Origin: Roseococcus sp. SYP-B2431
Lineage (GTDB): Bacteria > Pseudomonadota > Alphaproteobacteria > Acetobacterales > Acetobacteraceae
Direction: 5' to 3'
Assembly (NCBI RefSeq): GCF_004336745.1
Contig: NZ_SJXD01000025.1
Location: 558,001-622,000 of the forward strand
Length of the DNA stretch: 64,000 bases
Shown here: positions 52,501-60,521 of the stretch, in pieces
How the letters are laid out: every line of letters starts with the position of its first letter
How positions within the stretch are numbered: position 1 is the stretch's first letter
The notes under the pieces: model-generated
What the model saw: the letters and a program-made list of their open reading frames with translations, nothing else
Told to the model about the DNA's origin: nothing
Database searches by the model: none
Position numbers and translations under genes: made by a program

Positions 52501-55112
52501 GTGTCACCAAGGTAGTCGGCGTAATAGCCCTTGCCCTCTCCGCTCGCCGCGGCGTGCAGCACGTGATGAACATCGTCGTTCCATTGCGCCGTGTATTCCG
52601 GGGCATCGCCGGCGCCGGACCGGGTCAGCCGGCTGGCCTGGTTTTCCTCATTTTCCAAGAGCAGGTGAATCTCACGGTCCGGTGCCGCGGCGCGGACGCG
52701 CTCAGCGAGCTCCGTCAGCAGATGTTTCGGGCTGTCGTCGAGAATCGCGTGCACCGCGTCCAGCCGAAGGCCATCGAGGTGGTATTCCTGCGTCCAGTAG
52801 AGCGCGTTCTGGATGAAGTATTCGCGCACCGGGCCCGAACCTGCTCCGTCGGTGTTGATGGCGGCACCCCAGGGCGTCTTGTGACGATCGGTGAAGGTCT
52901 GCGGCGCGACGGCGTGGATATAGGCACCTTCCGGCCCGAAATGGTTATAGACCACGTCCAGCAGGACCATCAGGCCGCGCGCATGGGCGGCGTCGACCAG
53001 CGCCTTCAGATCCTCAGGGCGGCCGTAGCTGGCATCGGGTGCGTAGGGCAGGACGCCGTCGTAGCCCCAGTTTCGCCGGCCCGGGAAATCGGCGATTGGC
53101 ATGATCTCGATCGCGGTGACGCCGAGCTCGACGAGATGATCCAGCTTCCCGATCGCCGCACGGAAGCTGCCCTCCGGCGTGAAGGCGCCGATGTGCAGCT
53201 CATAGATGACGGCCTCTTCCCAGGGACGGCCCTTCCAGCCGGCATCTCGCCAGGCATAGGAAGCGGGGTCGATGACCTCGCTAGGCCCGTGCACATCCTC
53301 CGGCTGGTAACGGGACGCCGGATCGGGGGCCTTCAGCCCATCCGGCAGCACGAAGCGATAGTGCGAGCCGGCGCGCGCCCGATCGGTGACGAGGGCGTGC
53401 CAACCGTCGCCGAGCGCCTCCATGGGCCGCGGAGGTGTGCCTTCGATCTCGATCTGCACGGCCGCATGCGACGGTGCCCAGAGCCGGAAGCGCACCTGGC
53501 CGTCCGGCTGCAACTCCGCGCCGAAGGGCATGGCATGCGCCCGCCGCGCCGGTCCGTTATTTTGCAGCAGCGCCAGCACGCCTCGCAGCGGAATGGCGAG
53601 CCAGTCGGGGCGGTTGGCAAGTTCATAGGCGACCTCGTAGAGCGCCTTTTCCAGCATGAAGAACCGCAGCAGCCGCTCGGCCTCGGAGCGCTCTCGCGGA
53701 AGGCTGGGGATATCGGTGGCGGCTGCCCAATAGGCCTGGGTGAAAGCTTGCGAGGCCAAGGCTTCCCAGTCCTTGATTCGGGGGGCGGCATCCGGCAGGG
53801 CGCGGGCCGCAGTGGCTGCGGCATAGGAGATCGAGCGCAGCAGGCCAGCGACGTCGCGCAGCACCGCCTGCTTGGCGCGGCGCTCCGCCAGCGGCCGCAG
53901 CGGCTCGCCCTCGAAGTCCACGATGACCGCATCGCCCGCCGTGACGAGAACCTGCCCGAGGTGATAGTCGCCGTGATGCCGCGTGCGGACGAAGCCGCGC
54001 GCCTCGCGGATGCCGTCATGCAGCGCGGCCCCGATCGCGGCCCGCTGCCCCAGCACCTCTGCCGCGAGGCTTCGCGCTTCGCCGCGCAGGCGGGGCAAGG
54101 CGCCCTCAAGGCCCGTCAGGGCGCGGCCGATCATTGCCTCCGCGGCGGTCGCCCAGGCGGCGATGTCCGCAGGCCCCACGGCTTCAGGGCCGAAGGCCTC
54201 GTCCGCGGTGGGCGTGCCGAAAGCCCGATGCATCTCCGCCGTGCGCGCACCGAGGCGATGAAGCCAGGTGGTCGCCTCCGCCTGCGCAGCGTCGTCGCCG
54301 GCCAGGCGGTCCAGGATCCAGGACCAGCCATCGCCTTCGTTGGGCACAAAGCGCTGCAGGAGGGCCAAGGTGCTGCCATCCAGCTCCAGCCAGCCGAGCA
54401 TGGCCGGCGTGGCAGAAAAGCCGGCTACGTCGGTCAGGAAGCGCCCGACCTCCAGTTCCGGATGGATGCCGTCCTCCAGCTTCCGGATCACCTTGAGAAT
54501 GAGGTCCTCGCCCAGCCTGATCGACGTGTTCGACTGCTCGGCACTGCCTCGACGGATGTTCCAGCGTCCTTGCATGTCAAGTGTCTGAAGTTGGGCTGTG
54601 ATGCCACAGCTGAGCGGGTCCGGTGCTGCCCCGCTCAACAGCATTTCGGCGAAGCCCCGGACGAAACGGTCGTCAGCGAAAGCTTCGACCAGCTGCATGC
54701 CGCCGCCATCTCTCGCCCGGCCAAGATCCAGTATGACATCGCCGTCCGGCGCGAGACCGGTTGGGAGCAGGGCCAGCGGGACGAAGAGCCGCATCTGCGG
54801 CTGTCCCGGGGGTGTTACCCGCCAGACGGCGATTGCGGCGGCGACATCCTCTGTCGTGAGGGGATGCAGGCGATCCAGGGCGACATCCGGGGGGCCGGCA
54901 TCCTTGGCGGGGTACCAGCGCTTCGACAGCAGGAATCCCGCCATGGCCGCCTGAGCCCCGTCGAGGACAGCGCGTGACCAAATTTGTTGGAGGGGATCGC
55001 CAGGTAAAAGGCCATCTCGGGCGTTATCGGACACGGCAGACTCTGCAATTCGGATGTGGAGCAGAGCAAACTGCCGTGGAAGGCGAGGGTTGCTGTAATA
55101 GAGATAGGTCAT
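49572..55112 (-). CDS. maltokinase-TreZ-MalQ three-domain fusion
   Basis: A single uninterrupted frame of 1,846 residues with three enzymes. (1) About 1-525: maltokinase-like aminoglycoside-phosphotransferase fold, catalytic Asp382 in HHGDYHLGQVLV and metal Asp399 in VDFEGEP. (2) About 528-1128: malto-oligosyltrehalose trehalohydrolase (TreZ, GH13), with RFRLWAPSHAAVQIEIEG, nucleophile Asp785 (DGLRLDAVHAI), acid Glu820 (LLLENEEN), Asp916 (FIQNHDQVGNRA). (3) About 1132-1846: 4-alpha-glucanotransferase (MalQ, GH77), nucleophile Asp1607 (GGLRIDHVMAL), Glu1655 (VVGEDLGTVP), Asp1708 (SHDLPTLRGWW). All catalytic residues are present. No treY, treS or glgE is in view. Start uncertain: a TTG at 55178 would add 22 residues; no good ribosome site for either. 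Confidence 0.88.
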   Translation of the reverse strand: MTYLYYSNPRLPRQFALLHIRIAESAVSDNARDGLLPGDPLQQIWSRAVLDGAQAAMAGFLLSKRWYPAKDAGPPDVALDRLHPLTTEDVAAAIAVWRVTPPGQPQMRLFVPLALLPTGLAPDGDVILDLGRARDGGGMQLVEAFADDRFVRGFAEMLLSGAAPDPLSCGITAQLQTLDMQGRWNIRRGSAEQSNTSIRLGEDLILKVIRKLEDGIHPELEVGRFLTDVAGFSATPAMLGWLELDGSTLALLQRFVPNEGDGWSWILDRLAGDDAAQAEATTWLHRLGARTAEMHRAFGTPTADEAFGPEAVGPADIAAWATAAEAMIGRALTGLEGALPRLRGEARSLAAEVLGQRAAIGAALHDGIREARGFVRTRHHGDYHLGQVLVTAGDAVIVDFEGEPLRPLAERRAKQAVLRDVAGLLRSISYAAATAARALPDAAPRIKDWEALASQAFTQAYWAAATDIPSLPRERSEAERLLRFFMLEKALYEVAYELANRPDWLAIPLRGVLALLQNNGPARRAHAMPFGAELQPDGQVRFRLWAPSHAAVQIEIEGTPPRPMEALGDGWHALVTDRARAGSHYRFVLPDGLKAPDPASRYQPEDVHGPSEVIDPASYAWRDAGWKGRPWEEAVIYELHIGAFTPEGSFRAAIGKLDHLVELGVTAIEIMPIADFPGRRNWGYDGVLPYAPDASYGRPEDLKALVDAAHARGLMVLLDVVYNHFGPEGAYIHAVAPQTFTDRHKTPWGAAINTDGAGSGPVREYFIQNALYWTQEYHLDGLRLDAVHAILDDSPKHLLTELAERVRAAAPDREIHLLLENEENQASRLTRSGAGDAPEYTAQWNDDVHHVLHAAASGEGKGYYADYLGDTGKLARALAEGFAFQGEVMPYRGHARGEPSVGLPPTAFVAFIQNHDQVGNRAFGDRLTNFAPPEAVRAVAAVYLLLPQIPMIFMGEEWAAAQPFPFFCDFGPELADAVRNGRREEFARFPEFQDPEMRERIPDPMAEATFTSAKLVWEDREFGAHADWLGWYRRAIAARRAEIVPRLSRIRAGGTHRAVADGAVVVRWAVAGGETLVLAANLSGQTVAGFPAVVSRVIWEEGAQASGEVLGPWSVRWTIETAGAGKTAGEESSLDRLALRMGIEPEFRNAHGEMVRPTAEAKTGLLTAMGLDVTDDAAARAELDRLDLDAWLQTLPAVVVLGPEESGAALVLPATATIVQWRLTLEDGAERQGRTDFASLDLLESARVEGLDLQRRKLSLPDGLPWGYHRLNLEPGGASTLLIVTPGRCWLPAASERGERLWGVAAQLYLLRSAGNWGIGDFSDLRRLVELAAEQGAALIGLNPLHAMFHDDPEHASPYSPASRLLLNILYIDVQAIPELQDCAEAQALIASMNFKARLEACCSSPLVAYGEVTALKLSALETLFAACRDAAPSARWMDFRAFCREQGEVLERHCLFLALREHFAQQDPSLADWHNWPEGFRDPGSPEVRDFAQRHRDRVDFLAWMQWIADTQLATAATTAVELGMSVGLYRDLAVGADRAGAETWSNSIAVVSGAQVGAPPDIFNTAGQDWGLPPFNPHALRAEAYRSFIELLRANMRHAGGLRIDHVMALQHLYLIPQGKKPDDGAYLQYPMEEMIGILALESHRHRCLVVGEDLGTVPEGFRERMAAANILSYRVLFFEQDGESGAFLPPEDYPAPALAVVGSHDLPTLRGWWEGRDIRLREELGLFHDAAASEAQRVNRQRDRSQLLLALREAGTLPADDGEPDPSCLARAVHAFLARTPAMLAMVQIDDLTDEAHPVNVPATDQEHPNWRRRLSISLDQLAASPRWVDIAERLSQERGGKV

Positions 55113-55550
55113 TTCGGATGTATCGCAAATGTTAGTACGAGAAATTACCTTCTGAACCAGGGAGGCATGCTCCTCCAATCTGCTTCATGCAAATATCGCT
55201 TTCGGCCACCGATATGAGCCTTGCCGGCCGGCCAGGGGCCAAGCAGACCACTTGGCTAAGTCGCTTGCCCGGGCGGGGACGATGCCGGGGTCCCGGCCGT
55301 CGCTCGCGAACGAAGGCAGGCTCCCTCCTTCAGATGTCGCAAGCGCCGCTCAATCGCCGGCCGCAAATCCAATTGGCGCATCAGATGTTGGCAAAGAATG
55401 CGGGCGACACAGCAACCGGCCCCGAGCCCCGCCGTTGGGGTGAAGACGCAATAGTGGGTGCATTTGCATCTGCCCGACGCTCTCCCGCGTTGAGCTTCTT
55501 TTTACCGGCCCCTGAGTCAGTGACTCCGGCCTGCACAGGCAAGAGGAAGC
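55113..55550. other. divergent intergenic region
   Basis: About 440 bases between the giant fusion gene and the polyketide synthase operon. The left part is AT-richer and contains GCAAATGTTA (55125-55134), a third copy of the decamer-like word seen at 45097 and 45120. An open frame crosses it on the plus strand but is not protein-like. No -35/-10 pair can be assigned confidently. Confidence 0.4.
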
Positions 55551-56609
55551 ATGGGCCTCCCGCACATCAACCGAATCGCCACGGCCGTGCCCCGACACGA
55601 GGTTCACGAGGCATTCCGGGCCTTTGCGGAACGTCAGCTGCAGGAGCCGCACTCGAGAGAAGCCTTCGCCCGGTTGGCGCAGCGCGCGCAGATCGCCTCG
55701 CGCCACTCCGTCCTGGAACCCTTGCCGGATGCGACGGGCAGCGTCTGCGGCTTCTACACCGTCGCCGCCTTCCCGAGCACCGGCGCGCGGATGGCGCGCT
55801 TCGAGGCGGAGGCCCCGCATCTGGCGGAGCAGGCCTGCATGGCCTTGGGAATGGAGACGGAAGGGTCAGCCGTCACTCACCTCATCGTCGCGACCTGCAC
55901 AGGCTTTGCGGCCCCCGGTCTCGACCATTGGCTGATGCGCCGCTTCAGCCTGTCGCCCAGCGTGGAGCGGAGCATTGTCGGCTTCATGGGGTGCCAGGCC
56001 GCGATCAACGCGCTCAAGCTCGCCTGGCACATCGCGCGCGGCGACCACAGGGCGCGGGTGCTCGTGGTGAATTTGGAGCTCTGCACGCTGCACCTCCAGC
56101 CGGCCCGCGAGGCGGAGCCCCTGCTTTGCTCGCTTCTCTTCGCCGACGGCTGCTCGGCGGCGCTCGTCAGCCAGGATGCCCGCGGCCTGCGGATGGACGG
56201 CTTCCACGCCACGGTGATGCCGGAGGCGGCGCATCAGATCACCTGGCGCATTGCGGACAGCGGCTTCGACATGCGCCTCTCCGGCCTCGTGCCGCTGACC
56301 CTGGCGCGCGCCCTTCCGGACCAGATCGACGCGATGCTCGGCGGCATGCCGCCGGCCGAGGTCTCGCATTGGGCCGTCCATCCTGGCGGCCGTTCCGTTC
56401 TCGACGCCGTCGCCCATGGCCTTGGCCTGCCGGCGGCCGCTCTGGACACGAGCCGGCAGGTGCTGCGCGAGTTCGGCAATATGTCCTCGGCGACCGTGAT
56501 GTTCGTGCTGGAGCGCATGATGCGGGACGCTCTTCCAGGCTCGCCGGGATGCGCGCTGGCCTTCGGGCCGGGCCTCTCGGCGGAGTCCATGCGCTTCACG
56601 GCTGCGTGA
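55551..56609 (+). CDS. type III polyketide synthase
   Basis: 352-residue chalcone/stilbene synthase-like ketosynthase. The catalytic triad is complete: Cys148 in VGFMGCQAAINALK, His277 in WAVHPGGRSVLD and Asn310 in REFGNMSSATVMFVL; the LIVATCTGFAAPGLD block is typical. Condenses malonyl units onto an acyl starter to give alkylpyrones, alkylresorcinols or phloroglucinols. First gene of a tight three-gene operon with a methyltransferase and flavoprotein, so the product is probably a methylated, hydroxylated phenolic lipid or quinone. Confidence 0.9.
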   Translation: MGLPHINRIATAVPRHEVHEAFRAFAERQLQEPHSREAFARLAQRAQIASRHSVLEPLPDATGSVCGFYTVAAFPSTGARMARFEAEAPHLAEQACMALGMETEGSAVTHLIVATCTGFAAPGLDHWLMRRFSLSPSVERSIVGFMGCQAAINALKLAWHIARGDHRARVLVVNLELCTLHLQPAREAEPLLCSLLFADGCSAALVSQDARGLRMDGFHATVMPEAAHQITWRIADSGFDMRLSGLVPLTLARALPDQIDAMLGGMPPAEVSHWAVHPGGRSVLDAVAHGLGLPAAALDTSRQVLREFGNMSSATVMFVLERMMRDALPGSPGCALAFGPGLSAESMRFTAA

Positions 56610-57280
56610 TGCTGCGCCAGCGCTCGCGCCAGCCGGAGTGGATGGACGATCCGGAGGCGGCGGGCTTCGACACCGCGCTGGCCGAGTTGGCCCTCATCAA
56701 CCGACTCAGCCTCGCCGCGCGGCCGGTGCTCGGCTTCCTCGACCGCGTGGCGGCGCGCCAGGGCGGCCGCCCGCTTTCGATCCTCGACGTGGGTGCAGGC
56801 GGGGGCGACCTGCTGGCCCGCATCGCGGTCTGGGCGCAGCAGCGGCGGATCGCGGTGGAACTGACCGGGCTGGATGTCAGCCCATGGGCAGCCCGGCATG
56901 CCATGGCGCGCGGCGTTCCCGCGAAGTGGATCACGGCCGATGCCTTCGCGGTGGAGGGCAGCTACGACGTCGTGCTGTGCAGCCTCTTCGCGCATCATCT
57001 CGACGACGCCGCCCTCGCGCGCTTCCTGGTCTGGCTGGAGGCGAGGTCGCGCGTCGGCTGGCTGATTTCGGACCTGCACCGGCATTGGCTCCCATGGGGC
57101 TTCATCTGGGGTGCTTTCCGCCTGCTGCGCCTACATCCGATGGTGGTGCATGACAGCACGGTCTCGATCGCCCGCGGCTTCACGCGGGCCGATTGGCGGC
57201 GTCTGCTGGCGGAGGCTCAGGTTGAGGCGCAGCTGCGATGGGCCTTCCCGTTCCGCTGGCAGGTGAGCGTCGTGCGGTGA
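56609..57280 (+). CDS. SAM-dependent methyltransferase
   Basis: 223-residue class I methyltransferase: motif I LSILDVGAGGGDLLARIA, motif II GLDVSPWAARHA and acidic motif DVVLCSLFAHHLDD. The ATG overlaps the stop of the polyketide synthase gene by one base (TGATG). In similar clusters such an enzyme methylates the polyketide phenol or a quinone. The C-terminal region (RRLLAEAQVEAQLRWAFPFRW) is typical of this cluster's subgroup. Confidence 0.87.
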   Translation: MLRQRSRQPEWMDDPEAAGFDTALAELALINRLSLAARPVLGFLDRVAARQGGRPLSILDVGAGGGDLLARIAVWAQQRRIAVELTGLDVSPWAARHAMARGVPAKWITADAFAVEGSYDVVLCSLFAHHLDDAALARFLVWLEARSRVGWLISDLHRHWLPWGFIWGAFRLLRLHPMVVHDSTVSIARGFTRADWRRLLAEAQVEAQLRWAFPFRWQVSVVR

Positions 57281-57291
57281 CAGAGGGGGCG

Positions 57292-58464
57292 ATGACGGAG
57301 ACGGCGGTAATCGGCGCGGGTCCGGCCGGCTGTGCCGCCGCCATCACCCTCGCCCGCGCAGGCCGGCAGGTCACCCTCATCGACCGCTGCGCCTCGGCGC
57401 CGGAGAGCGTCTGCGGCGAGTTCCTGAGCGAGGATGCCGTGTCGCTGCTGCGCGGGCTGGGACTGACTCCCCTGTCGCTCGGTGCGGTGCGGCTGCATGG
57501 CCTGCGCGTGGCCGCAGGTGCCCGCGTGGCCGCCGCCTCCCTGCCATTCGCGGCCTACGGCCTGCCTCGGCAGCGGCTGGATGCGGCGCTCCGCGATCTG
57601 GCCATCTCGTGCGGCGTCAAGCTTATCGCCGGCGTGACGGTGCAGGGCGCCGATCCCGCTCCGGAAGGATGGTCGCTCCGCGGCACTCCGGTGCGCGCCC
57701 GGCATGCCGTCCTGGCGACGGGCAAGCATGCCTTCCGCGGCCAGCCAAGAGCCTCCCGATCTCGAGCGGTCGGGCTGAAGCTGCATCTGGAAGAGCTCCA
57801 CCTCGCGCCCGAGATCGCGCTGCTGCGCTTCCAGGGCGGCTATGCCGGTCTGCAGCCCGGACCGGACGGGAGGGCCAACCTTTGCCTGGCGCTGACCGGA
57901 CCGGTGCCATCCGGCACCGAAGGCCTGCTGGAACGGGTCCGAGGTGGATCCGCCCTGGCCGGGCGATTGCTGGCGGAGGCCCGGCCTGCCTGGACCAGGC
58001 CCCTGGCCGTCGCGGGGCTTCCCTTCGGCTTCGTTCACTGCGGTACGGGTGATCTGTACCGCGTGGGAGATCAGCTCTCCGTCATCCCGAGCCTGGCTGG
58101 CGATGGGATCGCCATGGCGCTCGCTTCCGGCATCGCGGCGGCGGAATCCATTGTCCTGGGCCGGAATGCGGCGGAGTTCCATCGGGCATGGGGGCGGCGC
58201 ATCGCGCCGCAGATGCAGCTCGCCATGGCCGGCGCGTGGCTGTTCCGCTCGATGCCGGCTGTCTTCATGGCCGCCCTGGGCAGCGCTGCCTTTCGGGGAT
58301 TGATGCGGGCTACCCGGCTGAGTGGCCAATCGGCGGCAAGAGCCGACGCCGTCAGCCTGTCCAGGGCCGGCCTATCCGGCGCCTTGGGCGCCTCAGGATT
58401 CTACGGCCCGATCCGTGGCACTGCGCCGGATCCGCCCCGACCGCCGGGAAGAGCGCGCCCATGA
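57292..58464 (+). CDS. FAD-dependent oxidoreductase of the polyketide operon
   Basis: 390-residue flavoprotein of the geranylgeranyl-reductase/hydroxylase group: dinucleotide motif AVIGAGPAGCAAAITLARAG, FAD-binding ribityl region SLAGDGIAMALASGIAAAE, C-terminal helix cluster (LAMAGAWLFRSMPAVF) that may touch the membrane. Two starts are possible: GTG at 57277 in a GTGA overlap, or ATG at 57292 behind AGAGG; the latter is used. Probably hydroxylates or oxidises the methylated polyketide to a quinone. Confidence 0.85.
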   Translation: MTETAVIGAGPAGCAAAITLARAGRQVTLIDRCASAPESVCGEFLSEDAVSLLRGLGLTPLSLGAVRLHGLRVAAGARVAAASLPFAAYGLPRQRLDAALRDLAISCGVKLIAGVTVQGADPAPEGWSLRGTPVRARHAVLATGKHAFRGQPRASRSRAVGLKLHLEELHLAPEIALLRFQGGYAGLQPGPDGRANLCLALTGPVPSGTEGLLERVRGGSALAGRLLAEARPAWTRPLAVAGLPFGFVHCGTGDLYRVGDQLSVIPSLAGDGIAMALASGIAAAESIVLGRNAAEFHRAWGRRIAPQMQLAMAGAWLFRSMPAVFMAALGSAAFRGLMRATRLSGQSAARADAVSLSRAGLSGALGASGFYGPIRGTAPDPPRPPGRARP

Positions 58465-58534
58465 TCCGGCCACGCCCGCTGCCGTCATGGAAATGCCGAG
58501 GAGCGGCGAAATGCCGAGGCGCCGCATCTGCCGC

Positions 58535-59506
58535 TCACCTGAACGCGGGAAGCACCCGCGCCCCGAACGTCTCGAGGAAGGCCTGCTGGTTTCGGCCGAC
58601 CTGGTGGAGCTGCACCTCCTTGAAGCCGATCTCCGCCAGTTCGGCGATGCGCCCGGCATGCCAGCCCGGATCGGCCGAGATCCATACAGCGTCCCGCACG
58701 TCCTCCGGCCGGACGAAGCGCGTGGCGATGTCGAACTGCTCGGGCGTGCGGAGTTCCCAATTCACATCGCCGCCCAATACGTTGGTCCGCCATTGCTCAT
58801 GTGCGCCGGCCAGCGCCTCCGCCTCAGTTGGCGCCCAGTTCAGCGTTACCTGCGCGACGAGCCGCTTGCCTGCGCCGCCGCCACGGCGGAAGGCCTCGAC
58901 GACGCGGCGCATCCGCTCCGGGTCGGCCGAGACCGTCAGCAGCCCGTCCGCCCATGCGCCGACCGCCTCGGCCGTCTCTTCCGTTACGGCGGCGCCGAGC
59001 AGCAGCGGCGGCTCGGCGGGCCGGCTGTAGAGCTTCGCTTCGACGACGGTGACGAGCCCGTGATGCGTCACCGTCTCCCCGTCGAGCAGCGCGCGAATGA
59101 CCTCCGCGCATTCACGCAGCCGGCGGTTGCGCATCCCCTTCTCGGGCCAGGCCAGGCCGGTGATGCCCTCGTTCAGCCGTTGCCCGCTGCCCAGCGCGAG
59201 CCAGAAGCGGCCAGGGAACATTTCCGCGAGCGTCGCGGCGCCCTGCGCGATCACCGCCGGGTGGTAGCGGTAGCCCGGGGCCGAGATGACGCCGATGGGC
59301 AGGCGGGTCCGCGCCAGGGCTGCTCCGAGCCAGGACCAAGCGAAGCCGGAATGGCCCTGGGCGGCGCCCCAGGGGCGGAAGTGATCCGAGGACATGGCGC
59401 AGTCGAAGCCCGCGGCCTCGGCCGCCTGTGCCAAGTCCAGGAGCTCCGAGGGCGGAAACTGCTCGTGCGAGGCGTGGAAGCCGATGCGGAGGGACAAGGC
59501 GGTCAA
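58535..59506 (-). CDS. LLM-class flavin-dependent oxidoreductase
   Basis: 323-residue luciferase-like monooxygenase fold, closest by memory to the non-F420 flavinoid oxidoreductase group (TIGR03885): FHASHEQFPPSELLDLAQAA, CAMSSDHFRPWG, LPIGVISAPGYRYHPAVIAQ, MFPGRFWLALGSG and the AVWISADPGWHA end. Starts with TTG in a TTGA overlap with the DUF72 gene; a second TTG nine bases on has better spacing to AAGGA. Substrate unknown. Confidence 0.87.
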   Translation of the reverse strand: MTALSLRIGFHASHEQFPPSELLDLAQAAEAAGFDCAMSSDHFRPWGAAQGHSGFAWSWLGAALARTRLPIGVISAPGYRYHPAVIAQGAATLAEMFPGRFWLALGSGQRLNEGITGLAWPEKGMRNRRLRECAEVIRALLDGETVTHHGLVTVVEAKLYSRPAEPPLLLGAAVTEETAEAVGAWADGLLTVSADPERMRRVVEAFRRGGGAGKRLVAQVTLNWAPTEAEALAGAHEQWRTNVLGGDVNWELRTPEQFDIATRFVRPEDVRDAVWISADPGWHAGRIAELAEIGFKEVQLHQVGRNQQAFLETFGARVLPAFR

Positions 59507-60261
59507 TCCTTTTGTGGACTTTCATACGCCGGCCGGAGACTGATCCACTCCCGCAGTTCCAACGCGTTCCGTGTGGCCTCACCAAGCGTCGTATTGTCGA
59601 AGATGCACCAACATTGCCTCCCGGCCTTCGCATCGAGGCAGATTTGCGCGGCCAGTCCAGCAATCGCGTCGGCGGAATAGGCAGATCGATATACGTCCGG
59701 GGCGCCATGCAGGCGCCGATAGGTCATGCCGAGCCAACCACCCGGCGAGGCTGCGCTGGGAACGATCGCGGGATCGGCTGCGACCCGCGCAACCTCGTAT
59801 TTCTCCAACTGCTTCTCTGCCTCATCCGTGAACCAGGTTCGATGGCGAGGCTCGCAAACCACGGAGTCGAAGCGCCTTCGGATGGCACCGAAAAAATGGT
59901 CGGCAACGCCAGCGCTGAAAGCAAGTGACGGTGGAAGCTGTACGAGCACAGGCCCCAGGGCAGGGCCCAATTCGCTGACTTCCTCGCGAAAACGATCGAG
60001 TAGCTCCTCAGCGCCGACCAGCTTAAATTCGTGAGTAATGGATTTGGGGACCTTCACAGAAAATCGAAAATCACCAGGTACCGTGGCCGCCCATCTGCGA
60101 TATGTGGCGGGACGGTGCGGCCGATAGAACGATGAGTTGATCTCCACAGCCCGGAGTTGCTGTGCATAGCGCGCTAGGTGCGAGCCCTCGGCCGGAAAGC
60201 AGCTTGAATGCTGCTTCGGAATTGCCCAGCTTGCCGTTCCTACGAAGCTGCCGCCGACCAT
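59503..60261 (-). CDS. DUF72 protein (YecE-like)
   Basis: 252-residue TIM-barrel protein of DUF72: FVGTASWAIPKQHSSCFP, QLRAVEINSSFYRPH, WAATVPGDFRFSVKVPKSIT, LGPVLVQLPPSLAF and CWCIFDNTTLGEATRNAL. Function unknown. ATG 60261 has GGGAAGG 5 nt ahead. First gene of a two-gene unit with the flavin oxidoreductase; GC is somewhat lower than in its neighbours. Confidence 0.87.
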   Translation of the reverse strand: MVGGSFVGTASWAIPKQHSSCFPAEGSHLARYAQQLRAVEINSSFYRPHRPATYRRWAATVPGDFRFSVKVPKSITHEFKLVGAEELLDRFREEVSELGPALGPVLVQLPPSLAFSAGVADHFFGAIRRRFDSVVCEPRHRTWFTDEAEKQLEKYEVARVAADPAIVPSAASPGGWLGMTYRRLHGAPDVYRSAYSADAIAGLAAQICLDAKAGRQCWCIFDNTTLGEATRNALELREWISLRPAYESPQKD

Positions 60262-60521
60262 CGCGCCTTCCCGGGATCTGAGGTTGTAGCGCCAGCAGAG
60301 CAAAAGCGTTGCACGACCCGCCACATGGCCGCGACCGTATGAACGCCTGCTTGCTATCTCACCTGAGCGCCCGGGGCGCGACGGCGCGATCCCTTATCCG
60401 AAAGCGCGATGCGCGGCATATCGGAGAGGCGGCCGCGAGGGCTGGTGCCGCTCATCGGCGATGCTGGCGAGGGCAGACTGGAGCAGGGATAGGAACCAAG
60501 ACGACAGTGTTCTCTGGCCCA

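Noticed and set aside
50574-54977. 1,467-codon plus-strand frame opposite the maltokinase-TreZ-MalQ gene
   Set aside because: No domain features; the minus strand carries all three enzymes with catalytic residues in place.
58490-58519. Direct repeat GAAATGCCGAGG, two copies 18 bp apart
   Set aside because: Short, isolated, between convergent genes, with no further sign of function.
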